From the NCBI GenBank assembly GCA_964532065.1, contig CAZHHG010000004.1, forward strand, positions 1 to 64,000: a DNA stretch of 64,000 nucleotides, read 5' to 3'. Below, one piece after another: positions 24,983 to 33,871 of the stretch (position 1 is the stretch's first letter; each line of letters begins with the position of its first letter). Source of the stretch: DSXH01 sp964532065. Lineage in GTDB: Bacteria > Bacteroidota > Ignavibacteria > Ignavibacteriales > Melioribacteraceae. Below the pieces are notes generated by a model, which did not search any database, had not been told where the DNA came from, and was given only the letters and a program-made list of their open reading frames with translations. The translations under genes were made by a program, and so were the position numbers.

Positions 24983-25072
24983 TTGTCGGGTGAACCGTAA
25001 CAACTAAAATCAATTTATTTTTACTTAAATTTAATCGTTGAAAAACCGGCAACTATTGTAAGGAGTGGTTAA

Positions 25073-25720
25073 ATGAAGTTTTTTATCGATACTGCAAATA
25101 TCAATCAGATTAAAGAAGCCGCATCATACGGATTACTGGACGGAGTTACCACCAATCCTTCACTTGTCGCCAAGGAGGGAAAGGATTTTAAGCAGCTGCT
25201 TGAAGAGATAATTAAGATTGTTGATGGACCAATTAGTGCTGAAGTTGTAGCGACGGATTTTAACGGGATTATGAAAGAAGCCGGCGAACTTGCTAAGATT
25301 CATGAAAATATTGTTGTAAAGGTCCCGCTTATTAAAGAAGGTATTAAAGCGGTTAAAGCGCTTCACGAAGAGGATATCCGCACCAATGTTACACTCTGTT
25401 TCTCGGCATCACAGGCGCTTCTGGCGGCTAAGGCGGGAGCTACTTATATAAGCCCTTTCGTTGGCAGGCTCGACGATATCAGTCATAATGGTATGGACTT
25501 GATTAAACAGATTGTCCAGATATATAAAAATTATAACTATAAAACTCAGGTGCTTGTTGCTAGTATTCGTCATCCGCTTCACTTAGTAGATGCAGCATTA
25601 ATGGGTGCCGACGTTGCAACAATGCCGTTCGATGTTATCGAAAAACTTTTTAAACACCCTCTGACCGATAGCGGTCTTGAGAAATTTTTAAGCGACTGGA
25701 AAAAACTAAATCAAAAATGA
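25073..25720 (+). CDS. tal: Transaldolase (small FSA-like family)
   Basis: A 215-aa class I aldolase of the small transaldolase/FSA family. The Schiff-base lysine is Lys83 (VVKVP). Two residues distinguish the activities in this family: Glu57 (SAEV) and Phe129 (SPFVGR) match transaldolases, while fructose-6-phosphate aldolase has Gln and Tyr there. I therefore call it transaldolase in the pentose phosphate pathway. A strong AAGGAG ribosome binding site precedes the ATG. Its stop overlaps the gcvT start by four bases. Confidence 0.93.
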   Translation: MKFFIDTANINQIKEAASYGLLDGVTTNPSLVAKEGKDFKQLLEEIIKIVDGPISAEVVATDFNGIMKEAGELAKIHENIVVKVPLIKEGIKAVKALHEEDIRTNVTLCFSASQALLAAKAGATYISPFVGRLDDISHNGMDLIKQIVQIYKNYNYKTQVLVASIRHPLHLVDAALMGADVATMPFDVIEKLFKHPLTDSGLEKFLSDWKKLNQK

Positions 25721-26805
25721 AAATGAAAAAGACAAAATTTTACTCGATCCACGAAAAACTTGGCGCTAAAATTGTCGACTTTGCCGGATTCCAGATGCCG
25801 GTTCTCTATTCTTCAATAATCAATGAGCATAAGGCAGTAAGAACATCTGTTGGGGTATTCGATGTTTCCCATATGGGGGAAATTTTTATCCGCGGGGAAA
25901 AGGCGCTCGACTTTGTTCAGCATATCACAATTAATGATGCTTCCGTCCTTATAGACGGAAGAGTTCAGTATTCGGCAATGTGTTATAAGGATGGCGGAAT
26001 AGTTGACGATCTCCTTGTCTATCGAGTTTCCGAAAAAGAATTTATGCTTGTTGTAAATGCATCCAATAAGGATAAGGACTATGCCTGGATGAAAGAGAAT
26101 AATCCGTTTAATGTTTCTATTGATGATGAAAGCGATGAATATTCTCTGCTTGCAGTTCAGGGTCCGAACTCAAAGCAGGTAATTGAAAAAATTTGTGATA
26201 AGCCGCTTGATCTTGAGTACTATCATTTCTTCACAGCAAAGGTTGCCGGCGTTGACATGATTCTTTCAAGAACGGGTTATACGGGCGAACTCGGTTACGA
26301 ATTGTATTTTAAGGGCGGTGAATCTGTTGCTCTTAAAGTCTGGGATGCATTGTTTGATTCCGGAAAAGAATTCAATATTCAACCGGTAGGACTTGGAGCC
26401 CGCGATTCGCTCCGCTTAGAGATGGGTTTCTGCCTCTATGGCAACGACATAGACCAGACTACAAACCCGCTCGAAGCCGGTTTAGGATGGATTACAAAAC
26501 TGAAGAAACCTTCTTTTATTGCCAAAGATGTTTTATTGAAAGTGAAAGAGGAAGGTCTTAAAAGAAAACTGGTTCCGATGATCTCGGAGGAAAAGGCTTT
26601 CCCGCGTCACGGCTATGACCTTTCTGTTAACGGTAAAAAAATTGGTCATATTACCAGCGGTACGGTCAGCCCTGTGATAGATAAAGCGATTGCGCTCGGC
26701 TACGTTGATTCAGAGCATGCAAAAGAGGGGAATCAAATTAATTTTTTAATTAGAGGTAAGGAAATTCCGGCGGTCATAATCAAACTGCCGTTTGTGAAAA
26801 AATAA
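25717..26805 (+). CDS. gcvT: Aminomethyltransferase, glycine cleavage T protein
   Basis: The 362-aa T protein transfers the methylene group from the lipoyl H protein to tetrahydrofolate and releases ammonia. Motifs include the N-terminal GVFDVSHMGE (near 47), VQYSAMCYKDGGIVDDLLVYR (folate-site region), SRTGYTGELGYE, GLGARDSLRLEMG, and the C-terminal SGTVSPVIDKAIALGYV. The other glycine cleavage genes are not nearby. The start is ATG at 25717 or the second ATG two codons later. It is translationally coupled to transaldolase. Confidence 0.96.
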   Translation: MKMKKTKFYSIHEKLGAKIVDFAGFQMPVLYSSIINEHKAVRTSVGVFDVSHMGEIFIRGEKALDFVQHITINDASVLIDGRVQYSAMCYKDGGIVDDLLVYRVSEKEFMLVVNASNKDKDYAWMKENNPFNVSIDDESDEYSLLAVQGPNSKQVIEKICDKPLDLEYYHFFTAKVAGVDMILSRTGYTGELGYELYFKGGESVALKVWDALFDSGKEFNIQPVGLGARDSLRLEMGFCLYGNDIDQTTNPLEAGLGWITKLKKPSFIAKDVLLKVKEEGLKRKLVPMISEEKAFPRHGYDLSVNGKKIGHITSGTVSPVIDKAIALGYVDSEHAKEGNQINFLIRGKEIPAVIIKLPFVKK

Positions 26806-26806
26806 T

Positions 26807-27541
26807 ATGAAAATAAATGTTCTATTCTCGAATATTAATCTGGACGAACTCTACTTTACAGGAAAAACCTGTGTTGTTATAGATGTATTGCGTGCATCAA
26901 CTGTAATTGTAACGGCGCTTGCCAATGGCGCTAAGGAAGTTATTCCTGTTAATACGGTCGATTTTGCTGTTAAAGTATCCGGCGATGCATTCAGAAGCCA
27001 GACAATACTTGGCGGTGAAAGAAATACAAAAAAAGTGGAGGGTTTTACACTTGGTAATTCGCCTCTGGAATATACATCTGAAGTTGTAGCGAATAAATCG
27101 ATCATACTCTATACTACAAACGGTTCAAGATCGATTGTGAAAGCTAAATTTGCAGAGAACCTTTTCATAGCTTGTTTCAATAATATCGGTGCGGTTGTAG
27201 AACACCTTGCGTCATTGAAAAAGGATGTCGAAATTATATGTGCGGGTACTAACGGCGGATTCAATATGGAAGATGCAGTCTGTGCGGGCAATATAATTGC
27301 GCTTTTAAATTCTAATAAGAATGAGATTCAGCTCTCGGATTCTGCAATTGCCTGCGGCCTTCTTTATAAAACTTATTCAAAGAGTATCCTTAAAATGCTC
27401 AAGAACACCGAACACGGGAAACTGCTTATTGAAAATGGATTTGCGCATGATATAAAAGAATGCGCAAAAATTGATGCAGTGCAAATTGTTCCGTTTTATA
27501 ATTCGGGCGTAATAAAAAAAATTGATATGAATAATAAGTAG
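26807..27541 (+). CDS. comB: 2-phosphosulfolactate phosphatase ComB family protein
   Basis: A 244-aa member of the ComB family, named for the step of coenzyme M synthesis that removes phosphate from 2-phosphosulfolactate. The conserved segments CVVIDVLRASTVIVTALANGAKEVIPV (near 22), LGGERN, GFTLGNSPLEY, TTNGSR and CAGTNGGFNMEDAVCAG are all present. Many bacteria that do not make coenzyme M carry this gene, and no sulfolactate partner is in the window, so the true substrate is open. It starts one base after gcvT. Confidence 0.92.
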   Translation: MKINVLFSNINLDELYFTGKTCVVIDVLRASTVIVTALANGAKEVIPVNTVDFAVKVSGDAFRSQTILGGERNTKKVEGFTLGNSPLEYTSEVVANKSIILYTTNGSRSIVKAKFAENLFIACFNNIGAVVEHLASLKKDVEIICAGTNGGFNMEDAVCAGNIIALLNSNKNEIQLSDSAIACGLLYKTYSKSILKMLKNTEHGKLLIENGFAHDIKECAKIDAVQIVPFYNSGVIKKIDMNNK

Positions 27542-27572
27542 CTTTGTCGGGCAATAATTTATCAGTAAATGA

Positions 27573-30053
27573 ATGCCAAAAAAAAATAACACAAAAGAGA
27601 ATAGAGCCGAAGGGAAGGAATATTTTGTTGTATCTCCGGCTAAGAAAAAAAAGCTGCTTGGAATTTTTCTTATTGTTTTCGCACTGCTTATTTTTTTAAG
27701 CATTCTTTCTTATTCCCGTTATGACGATTCCTCCTTTTCCTACCGGTTTACCGATTTATTCAATATTTTCAGTTCCAATCCGGAATTGAAGGATAAAGCA
27801 GCCGATACCCATAACTGGCTCGGAATATTCGGCGCATATATTTCAAACTTTTTCATTCATTCGACCATCGGATATTTTTCTTTGATCTTCCCGGTAATCA
27901 TGTTTGTATGGGGTTATGCGGTAATCAAAGCTAATATTTATAAACTTGCCATCTATACTACCAATTTCCTTCTTGTAATGGGAATTCTTCTGTCCGCATT
28001 TTTCGGAATGCTCAGATTTACCCCCGAGATCGGTTTGTTTACAGATATATATGAACTCTCCGGAAATGTAGGCGCGTTTTTCGGAATAGCAGTGGGAAAA
28101 TTACTCGGCGGACTAGGAAGCATTATATTCCTTCTTGCAGCAATGGCCGTTACTCTTATTATCGCTTTCGATATAAGATTCGGAGCAATCCTTGCTTTCA
28201 TAAAAGGATTATTTCAATCGGATGGGAAAGAAGATTCGGATGAATTATCCAGGTCAGACGAAATTGTAAAGTCCGAAGATAATCTTGCTAAGATTAAGGA
28301 CTTGCGCAAGGAAAGTAAATTAAGAACCCTTTTTACCGATGTTGATGATACTGAAGGGGAGGATGAAACAATTCCGGAAACAAGGATTAGAATTGTTAAG
28401 AAAGATGAACCGGATAAAATAATTGAACCGGAACCGCTGAAAGAAAACGAACCGGCTAAACAGAAAAAAACTGAATCCGCCAAACAGGATAAGCAGAAGA
28501 ATGAAGAAATTCTTCCTGCAATTGATAAGGAAGCAGAAGCTTCTCTTCCGGATCAGTGGAATGAAGAGATTAAATTCACTCCGCCCAAAATTGATCTTCT
28601 TGTTCCCTCAGAAGATGAAGAGGTTAAAGTTCACGAAAGTGAATTGAAAAGAAATGCAGAACTTTTAAAAGAAAAACTCGCTCTATTCGATATTCAGATT
28701 GAAGATATAACTGTTACACCCGGCCCGGTTGTAACTTTGTATGAAATAGTGCCCGCGCCCGGAGTTAAAATAAGCAGAATAGTAAGTCTTGAGCATGATA
28801 TCGCGCTTGCACTTGCTGCTCGCGGCATCAGAATTATTGCCCCTATTCCGGGAAAGAGTGCTATCGGAGTAGAAATTCCAAACGCCAAAGCATCAATTGT
28901 CAGGGCCCGTTCGGTTATAAGTAAGTTGAAAGAAGCTAAAGAGGAATTGCCGCTCGCTCTGGGTAAAACAATTTCCGGTGATGTTTATATTACAGACCTG
29001 GCCAAAATGCCTCATATGCTCATTGCCGGATCGACCGGTTCCGGAAAAAGCGTGGGCATCAATATGATTATCAACAGTCTTTTATATGCCAAACACCCTT
29101 CCGACATAAAATTTGTAATAGTAGATCCTAAGAAGATTGAACTCTCATTCTATAAGAAACTTAACAAACATTACCTTGCGGTATCTCCGGATCTGGAAGA
29201 GGAGATTATTACAAATCCCTCTAACGCTCTGCTGGCTCTTAAAGCGGTCGAGTATGAAATGGAGAAGAGGTACGACAAGCTTGCTAAGGCAGGTGTAAGA
29301 AATATAGTTGACTACAATAAAAAGGTGCTCAATCCGAAAACCCGTCCTAAAGATACCGAAGAAATGAAGCACTATAAATTGCCGTATATAATTGTGATAA
29401 TTGATGAGCTTGCGGATTTGATGATTACTTCGGGTAAGGAAGTTGAAGAACCGATTGCTCGACTCGCACAGTTAGCTCGCGCAGTTGGGGTTCATCTCAT
29501 ACTTGCCACGCAGCGTCCTTCAGTAAATGTTATTACGGGAGTAATCAAAGCGAACTTCAGCGCCAGAATGGCCTATCAGGTGGCTACTAAGATCGATTCC
29601 AGGACCATCCTGGATATGAACGGAGCCGAGCAGCTTCTTGGCAGCGGTGATATGCTCTTTCTGCCCGGAGGTATGCCTAAACCGATCCGCATTCAGAATG
29701 CGTTCATTTCAACTGAAGAGGTGGAGCGTGTTACAAACTTTATATATGCTCAGGAAGGATTTTCCAAACGGTATTTCCTCCCTTCAATGTTTGAAAAAAA
29801 GAAGGCTGATGCGGGAAGTTTTCTATCCGATCTCGATCCTATGTTTGATGAAGCCGCCAGGGTTGTTGTAAGACACCAGCAGGGATCGGTCTCTCTGCTT
29901 CAGAGAAGGTTGAAACTTGGTTATTCCCGTGCTGCCAGAATTGTAGATCAGCTTGAACAGGCCGGTATTGTCGGACCTTCGGAAGGCAGCAAAGCCAGAG
30001 AAGTAATTGTAGAAAACGAAGAACAACTCGAAACAATCCTTAGATCTTTATAA
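27573..30053 (+). CDS. ftsK: DNA translocase FtsK
   Basis: An 826-aa septal DNA pump for chromosome segregation. It has four or so N-terminal membrane segments (about 30-210), a charged Lys/Glu-rich linker (about 215-345), the alpha/beta motor with Walker A GSTGSGKS (near 487) and Walker B IVIIDELADLM, the ATQRPSVN motif, and the C-terminal winged-helix gamma domain (about 755-826) that reads orientation sequences. xerD, its usual partner at dif, is in the same window at 46681. It starts about 30 bases after comB. Confidence 0.97.
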   Translation: MPKKNNTKENRAEGKEYFVVSPAKKKKLLGIFLIVFALLIFLSILSYSRYDDSSFSYRFTDLFNIFSSNPELKDKAADTHNWLGIFGAYISNFFIHSTIGYFSLIFPVIMFVWGYAVIKANIYKLAIYTTNFLLVMGILLSAFFGMLRFTPEIGLFTDIYELSGNVGAFFGIAVGKLLGGLGSIIFLLAAMAVTLIIAFDIRFGAILAFIKGLFQSDGKEDSDELSRSDEIVKSEDNLAKIKDLRKESKLRTLFTDVDDTEGEDETIPETRIRIVKKDEPDKIIEPEPLKENEPAKQKKTESAKQDKQKNEEILPAIDKEAEASLPDQWNEEIKFTPPKIDLLVPSEDEEVKVHESELKRNAELLKEKLALFDIQIEDITVTPGPVVTLYEIVPAPGVKISRIVSLEHDIALALAARGIRIIAPIPGKSAIGVEIPNAKASIVRARSVISKLKEAKEELPLALGKTISGDVYITDLAKMPHMLIAGSTGSGKSVGINMIINSLLYAKHPSDIKFVIVDPKKIELSFYKKLNKHYLAVSPDLEEEIITNPSNALLALKAVEYEMEKRYDKLAKAGVRNIVDYNKKVLNPKTRPKDTEEMKHYKLPYIIVIIDELADLMITSGKEVEEPIARLAQLARAVGVHLILATQRPSVNVITGVIKANFSARMAYQVATKIDSRTILDMNGAEQLLGSGDMLFLPGGMPKPIRIQNAFISTEEVERVTNFIYAQEGFSKRYFLPSMFEKKKADAGSFLSDLDPMFDEAARVVVRHQQGSVSLLQRRLKLGYSRAARIVDQLEQAGIVGPSEGSKAREVIVENEEQLETILRSL

Positions 30054-30057
30054 TACT

Positions 30058-30672
30058 ATGAGATTTAAAATTTTTTTATTCGTTTTTTTCGCTCCGCTTT
30101 TGTTTGCGCAGACTGGTAATGAGATACTAAAAAAGGTCCAGTCGAAATTTAATTCGATATCCAGTTTCAGTGCTGGATTTTCCCAAAGCATTTTCGGTCC
30201 CGACGGAAAACCTGCCGGCAAAGAGAGCGGCACTTTCGTGTATAAAAGGAAAAATAAATTTATTGTCGATCAGAAAAGGAGTATGATAATTTCTGATTCG
30301 GAATCGGTTTGGAATTACGACAAAAAAAACAAAAAAGTAGTTATAAGTACGTTTTTTGATGAACCCACTTCATTCTCTATTGAAAGATTTATTTTCGATT
30401 ATCCATCGCAATGCAGAGTCAAATTTGTAAAAGAAGAATCTTCTGATCTTGAAAAGGTAATATTATTAACTCCCCGTGATGAGCAACTGGATCTTAAAGA
30501 AATAAAAATCTGGATCAATAATTCGGATATGGTTTCAAAATTGCAAATTGTTGATCTGATCGATATGAAATACATTTTTTCTTTCTCGGATATTAAAGAA
30601 AATCCTGAAGTCTCAGATCAGAAATTCAATTTTACTCCTCCAAAAGGGACAAAGATTATTGACTTACGCTGA
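30058..30672 (+). CDS. lolA: Outer membrane lipoprotein carrier protein LolA
   Basis: A 204-aa periplasmic chaperone that ferries lipoproteins to the outer membrane. It has a signal peptide (about 1-18, cut after FAQ or close by), then the LolA start pattern (EILKKVQSKFNSISSFSAGFSQ), and alternating strands including the GTFVYKRKNKFIV and ESVWNYDKKNKKVVI segments. It lies 4 bases after ftsK, the same order as the ftsK-lolA pair of E. coli. Its last bases overlap the next gene. Confidence 0.9.
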   Translation: MRFKIFLFVFFAPLLFAQTGNEILKKVQSKFNSISSFSAGFSQSIFGPDGKPAGKESGTFVYKRKNKFIVDQKRSMIISDSESVWNYDKKNKKVVISTFFDEPTSFSIERFIFDYPSQCRVKFVKEESSDLEKVILLTPRDEQLDLKEIKIWINNSDMVSKLQIVDLIDMKYIFSFSDIKENPEVSDQKFNFTPPKGTKIIDLR

Positions 30673-31732
30673 TAAAAATAAAATTATTCTAAAACGATTA
30701 ACCGGTTACCTACTGCCGGTTATATTAACTTTTCTATTCCTTTACCTGGCTTTTGTGAATATCGATTTAAAAAAATCATTCTCCATTATTACAAATGCTT
30801 CAATTCTCTGGCTTACCGTATACATAATAGTTTTTTTCATTTCCCACTATATTCGAGCTCTACGCTGGAAGATTATGATTAAACCGGTAAAGGAAGATGC
30901 TTCCACATTTAATTTGTTCGGCGCAGTAATGATAGGATACGGGGTTAATTGTGTTATACCCAGGCTCGGCGAGGTCTATCGCGGTTTATTCATTGGTAAG
31001 TGGGAGGGAATATCCCGGTCTGCAATGTTTGGTACCGTTATCATCGAAAGAATAATTGATACCGGTTCCTTTGCGCTTGCTTCTCTTATAAGTGTCTTTC
31101 TCTTTCCGGGGAATCTTTTTGATGAAATATTATGGCTGAAGACTTCGCTGATAATCGGATTTGCCTCTTTACTTTTAATTACGGTTTTTATTGTGATCAT
31201 TGTAAAGTATGAACAGAAGTTTACCGTCGCAATTGTAAATTTTATAGCCCGTTTTAACAAACGTCTTTCTGAAAAACTTTCCGGCATCTTCTCAACTCTT
31301 ATCAGCGGCTTTTCCAGCATCCGCGGATTTGCAAGTATTATTCATGTCGTATTCTATACAATAATTATTCTTCTGCTCTATGCACTTAATTCATATGTCG
31401 GTTTCTTTATGCTCGATATGCAAAATTACGGGGAAATCAATTTTGCAATGGCTTGGGTTTTTATGACCATAAGTGCTTACGGAGTAGTTATCCCGACTCC
31501 GGGCGGTACCGGTTCCTACCACATTATTTCTATATTTGTTTTAACAAATCTGTACGGATTTGAATACGAACTGAGTGCGGCTTATGCTCTTTTAACGCAT
31601 TTTATTTCCTATTTTGTTTTCATTGGTTCAACTATCGGCTCTATTTACCTGATTAACAGAATCCGTGAGAAAAAAGGAATCAGCAAAGAAAATTTTTACT
31701 CTGTTTTCAATATTTATCCGGATCAAAAATGA
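30659..31732 (+). CDS. UPF0104/lysylphosphatidylglycerol synthase-type membrane protein
   Basis: A 357-aa polytopic protein of the flippase-like UPF0104/LPG-synthase TM family. It has about eight hydrophobic segments and the family's signatures IRALRWKIMIKPV, GYGVNCVIPRLGEVYRG (near 87) and, late, TPGGTGSYH (near 281). It lacks the catalytic domain that adds lysine to phosphatidylglycerol, so a lipid transport role is possible but unproven. The only upstream start I find is a TTG overlapping the lolA end by 14 bases; the next gene begins in its last four bases. Confidence 0.88.
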   Translation: MTYADKNKIILKRLTGYLLPVILTFLFLYLAFVNIDLKKSFSIITNASILWLTVYIIVFFISHYIRALRWKIMIKPVKEDASTFNLFGAVMIGYGVNCVIPRLGEVYRGLFIGKWEGISRSAMFGTVIIERIIDTGSFALASLISVFLFPGNLFDEILWLKTSLIIGFASLLLITVFIVIIVKYEQKFTVAIVNFIARFNKRLSEKLSGIFSTLISGFSSIRGFASIIHVVFYTIIILLLYALNSYVGFFMLDMQNYGEINFAMAWVFMTISAYGVVIPTPGGTGSYHIISIFVLTNLYGFEYELSAAYALLTHFISYFVFIGSTIGSIYLINRIREKKGISKENFYSVFNIYPDQK

Positions 31733-32370
31733 AAAAAATATTTTTTCTCTTTCTTTTACTGCCTTTTCTGAATTTATATGGACAGTGGGATTTCGGCATT
31801 TCGATGGGTCTCGATTTCAAATCGGCTCCTGCATACAGGGATTATATTAATTTTAATTTTGCTTCACCGGATAATAAGTTAAAATCGTTTAACAGCTCCG
31901 TGAATTTTTCGGGCGAAGCAGGATACTTAATTAACAAGTCGTTTCAGATCGGATTGGAATACAGCATTGTTATCGATTCTTATAACTCGCCGCTCGGATC
32001 GGGCGGAATTTATGAAATCTCTTATCTTATGCACAGACCGAGTGTTATTGGATATTATGTTATCGGAGGGGCTGGATATAAATTCAAATTCGGCGGGGGA
32101 CTCGGTTTAAGATTTGTCTCCCTTAACGAAGAAATAATAACGAAAAGCGAATATGAATCATCCGGATGGGGATTATTAATAAAAGGGGAAGCCAATACTC
32201 TTTTGAGCGGTAATCTATATGTCCTTTTAGGTCTCGATTTTCGTTACGATCTTCCGGGTGAACTCTCCTCAGATGAAAATAAAAAGATTACAAATTTTGC
32301 AACCGGTGAAATAGTGAATCTTAACGCAATCTCTATAGGCGTTAAGCTCGGAATCTCATATCTTCTTTAA
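31729..32370 (+). CDS. Exported outer-membrane-beta-barrel-like protein
   Basis: A 213-aa protein without an assigned function. It has a short signal peptide (about 1-18, hydrophobic run FLFLLLPFLNL, cut near YGQ), then repeated amphipathic strands with Gly/Tyr/Phe (SGEAGYLIN, FQIGLEYS, GGAGYKFKFGGGLGLRF, GLDFRYDLPGE) and a terminal aliphatic strand (ISIGVKLGISYLL). The pattern fits a small eight- to ten-stranded outer membrane barrel. It overlaps the preceding gene by four bases. Confidence 0.72.
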   Translation: MKKIFFLFLLLPFLNLYGQWDFGISMGLDFKSAPAYRDYINFNFASPDNKLKSFNSSVNFSGEAGYLINKSFQIGLEYSIVIDSYNSPLGSGGIYEISYLMHRPSVIGYYVIGGAGYKFKFGGGLGLRFVSLNEEIITKSEYESSGWGLLIKGEANTLLSGNLYVLLGLDFRYDLPGELSSDENKKITNFATGEIVNLNAISIGVKLGISYLL

Positions 32371-32379
32371 TGGAAATCT

Positions 32380-33228
32380 ATGTCGATACTTGAAGCTATA
32401 ATACTCGGAATTATTCAGGGCTTAACAGAGTTTATCCCTATTAGCAGTACCGGTCATCTTACTGTAACCGGTAAACTGATGGGACTTATTTCAGAATCTA
32501 CTCCCGAAAGATGGACGGCATTCATTGCTGTTATACAAATCGGAACTCTCGCCGCTGTACTAATTTATTTCTGGAAAGATCTTGTGAATATCCTGAAAGA
32601 CTTTCTTCTGGATAATTTCATTAAAAGAAAAAAAATCCGGGATCAGAATCAGAACTCAATAATGGGCTGGTTCTTAATTCTTGCAACAATACCGGTTGTT
32701 ATTATCGGACTCGGATTTAAAGATATAATTGAGGGAGTCCTTACAAAAAATTTATACGTAATAGCCGGAAGTCTGATTACGCTTGCACTTATTCTTGCGG
32801 CAGCGGAGAAATACGGTAAGTTCAACCGTCACGCCTCGGATTTCAAGTGGTACGATGCGCTCCTGATAGGCATTGCTCAATCGGTTGCGCTGATACCCGG
32901 TTCTTCCAGATCAGGCACAACAATTACAGCAGCATTATTCCTGGGATTCAACAGGGAGACAGCAGCCCGCTTCTCGTTTCTGATGAGTATTCCTGCTGTA
33001 GCTGCAAGCGGAATGCTTCAGCTCTATCAGGCTTTGGAGTATATCGATTCTTCTGGACTGATAAACCTGATCGTTGCGACATTTGTATCGGCAGTTTTCG
33101 GATATCTTTCGATCGAATTCTTATTGAGATACTTAAGAAGGAGATCGACATTTGTTTTTATTCTATACCGGATTCTTGCGGGTCTGGTAATACTGGTTTT
33201 AATTTACTCGGGAATTATTCAACCGTAG
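32380..33228 (+). CDS. uppP: Undecaprenyl-diphosphatase UppP (BacA family)
   Basis: A 282-aa membrane enzyme that recycles undecaprenyl pyrophosphate for cell-wall and glycan synthesis. The two signature motifs are the GLTEFIPISSTGHL segment (residues 14-27) and GSSRSGTT (near 172), the active-site halves of the BacA family. Seven to eight membrane spans are visible. A GGAGG site for the next gene overlaps its stop. Confidence 0.97.
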   Translation: MSILEAIILGIIQGLTEFIPISSTGHLTVTGKLMGLISESTPERWTAFIAVIQIGTLAAVLIYFWKDLVNILKDFLLDNFIKRKKIRDQNQNSIMGWFLILATIPVVIIGLGFKDIIEGVLTKNLYVIAGSLITLALILAAAEKYGKFNRHASDFKWYDALLIGIAQSVALIPGSSRSGTTITAALFLGFNRETAARFSFLMSIPAVAASGMLQLYQALEYIDSSGLINLIVATFVSAVFGYLSIEFLLRYLRRRSTFVFILYRILAGLVILVLIYSGIIQP

Positions 33229-33234
33229 GGAGGA

Positions 33235-33867
33235 ATGATGATTAAAAAAATACTTTTCATAATTGCAGTTTCACTTTTTATATCAGCCTGTTCAAATAAA
33301 AATGAAAATTTAAAATCCGAAGAAAACAAACAAACAATAGAGAAAGGAGATCAATTGGATCAGTTAATGGATTTGAAGAATAACGAAAAATTGATTGCAG
33401 CCATAGAAACTAATATGGGCACATTCGAAGTAGAACTTTATGCAAGAGATGTTCCTAAAACCGTTAAAAACTTTATCGGCCTGGCTTCTAAGGGATATTA
33501 TAACGGTGTAATATTCCATCGTGTAATCAAAGACTTCATGATTCAAGGCGGTGATCCTACCGGTACCGGAAGAGGTGGCGAGAGTATTTACGGCCCCAAG
33601 TTCGAAGATGAATTTGTACCGTCGTTGATGCATGATTCACCGGGTATTCTCTCGATGGCCAATGCCGGCCCTAATACGAATGGCAGCCAGTTTTTTATAA
33701 CGGTTGTTCCTACTCCGTGGCTTAATGCACGTCATTCCGTTTTTGGTAAAGTGATTAAGAATATGGATCTCATAAATGCAATTAGCCAGGTGCCTACAAA
33801 TAATATGGACAGACCTCTGGAAGACGTTGTAATGCAAAAAGTGACTGTTGAGAAAAGAGCCTTATAA
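33235..33867 (+). CDS. Lipoprotein cyclophilin-type peptidylprolyl isomerase
   Basis: A 210-aa protein with a lipoprotein signal (lipobox ISAC, Cys18), a short charged linker and a cyclophilin domain from about residue 52. The active-site pattern is visible as FHRVIKDFMIQGGDPTGTG and NTNGSQFFIT. The product is predicted to be a membrane-anchored periplasmic isomerase of proline bonds, probably for envelope protein folding. A GGAGG ribosome binding site fixes the start. Confidence 0.93.
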   Translation: MMIKKILFIIAVSLFISACSNKNENLKSEENKQTIEKGDQLDQLMDLKNNEKLIAAIETNMGTFEVELYARDVPKTVKNFIGLASKGYYNGVIFHRVIKDFMIQGGDPTGTGRGGESIYGPKFEDEFVPSLMHDSPGILSMANAGPNTNGSQFFITVVPTPWLNARHSVFGKVIKNMDLINAISQVPTNNMDRPLEDVVMQKVTVEKRAL

Positions 33868-33871
33868 TTAA

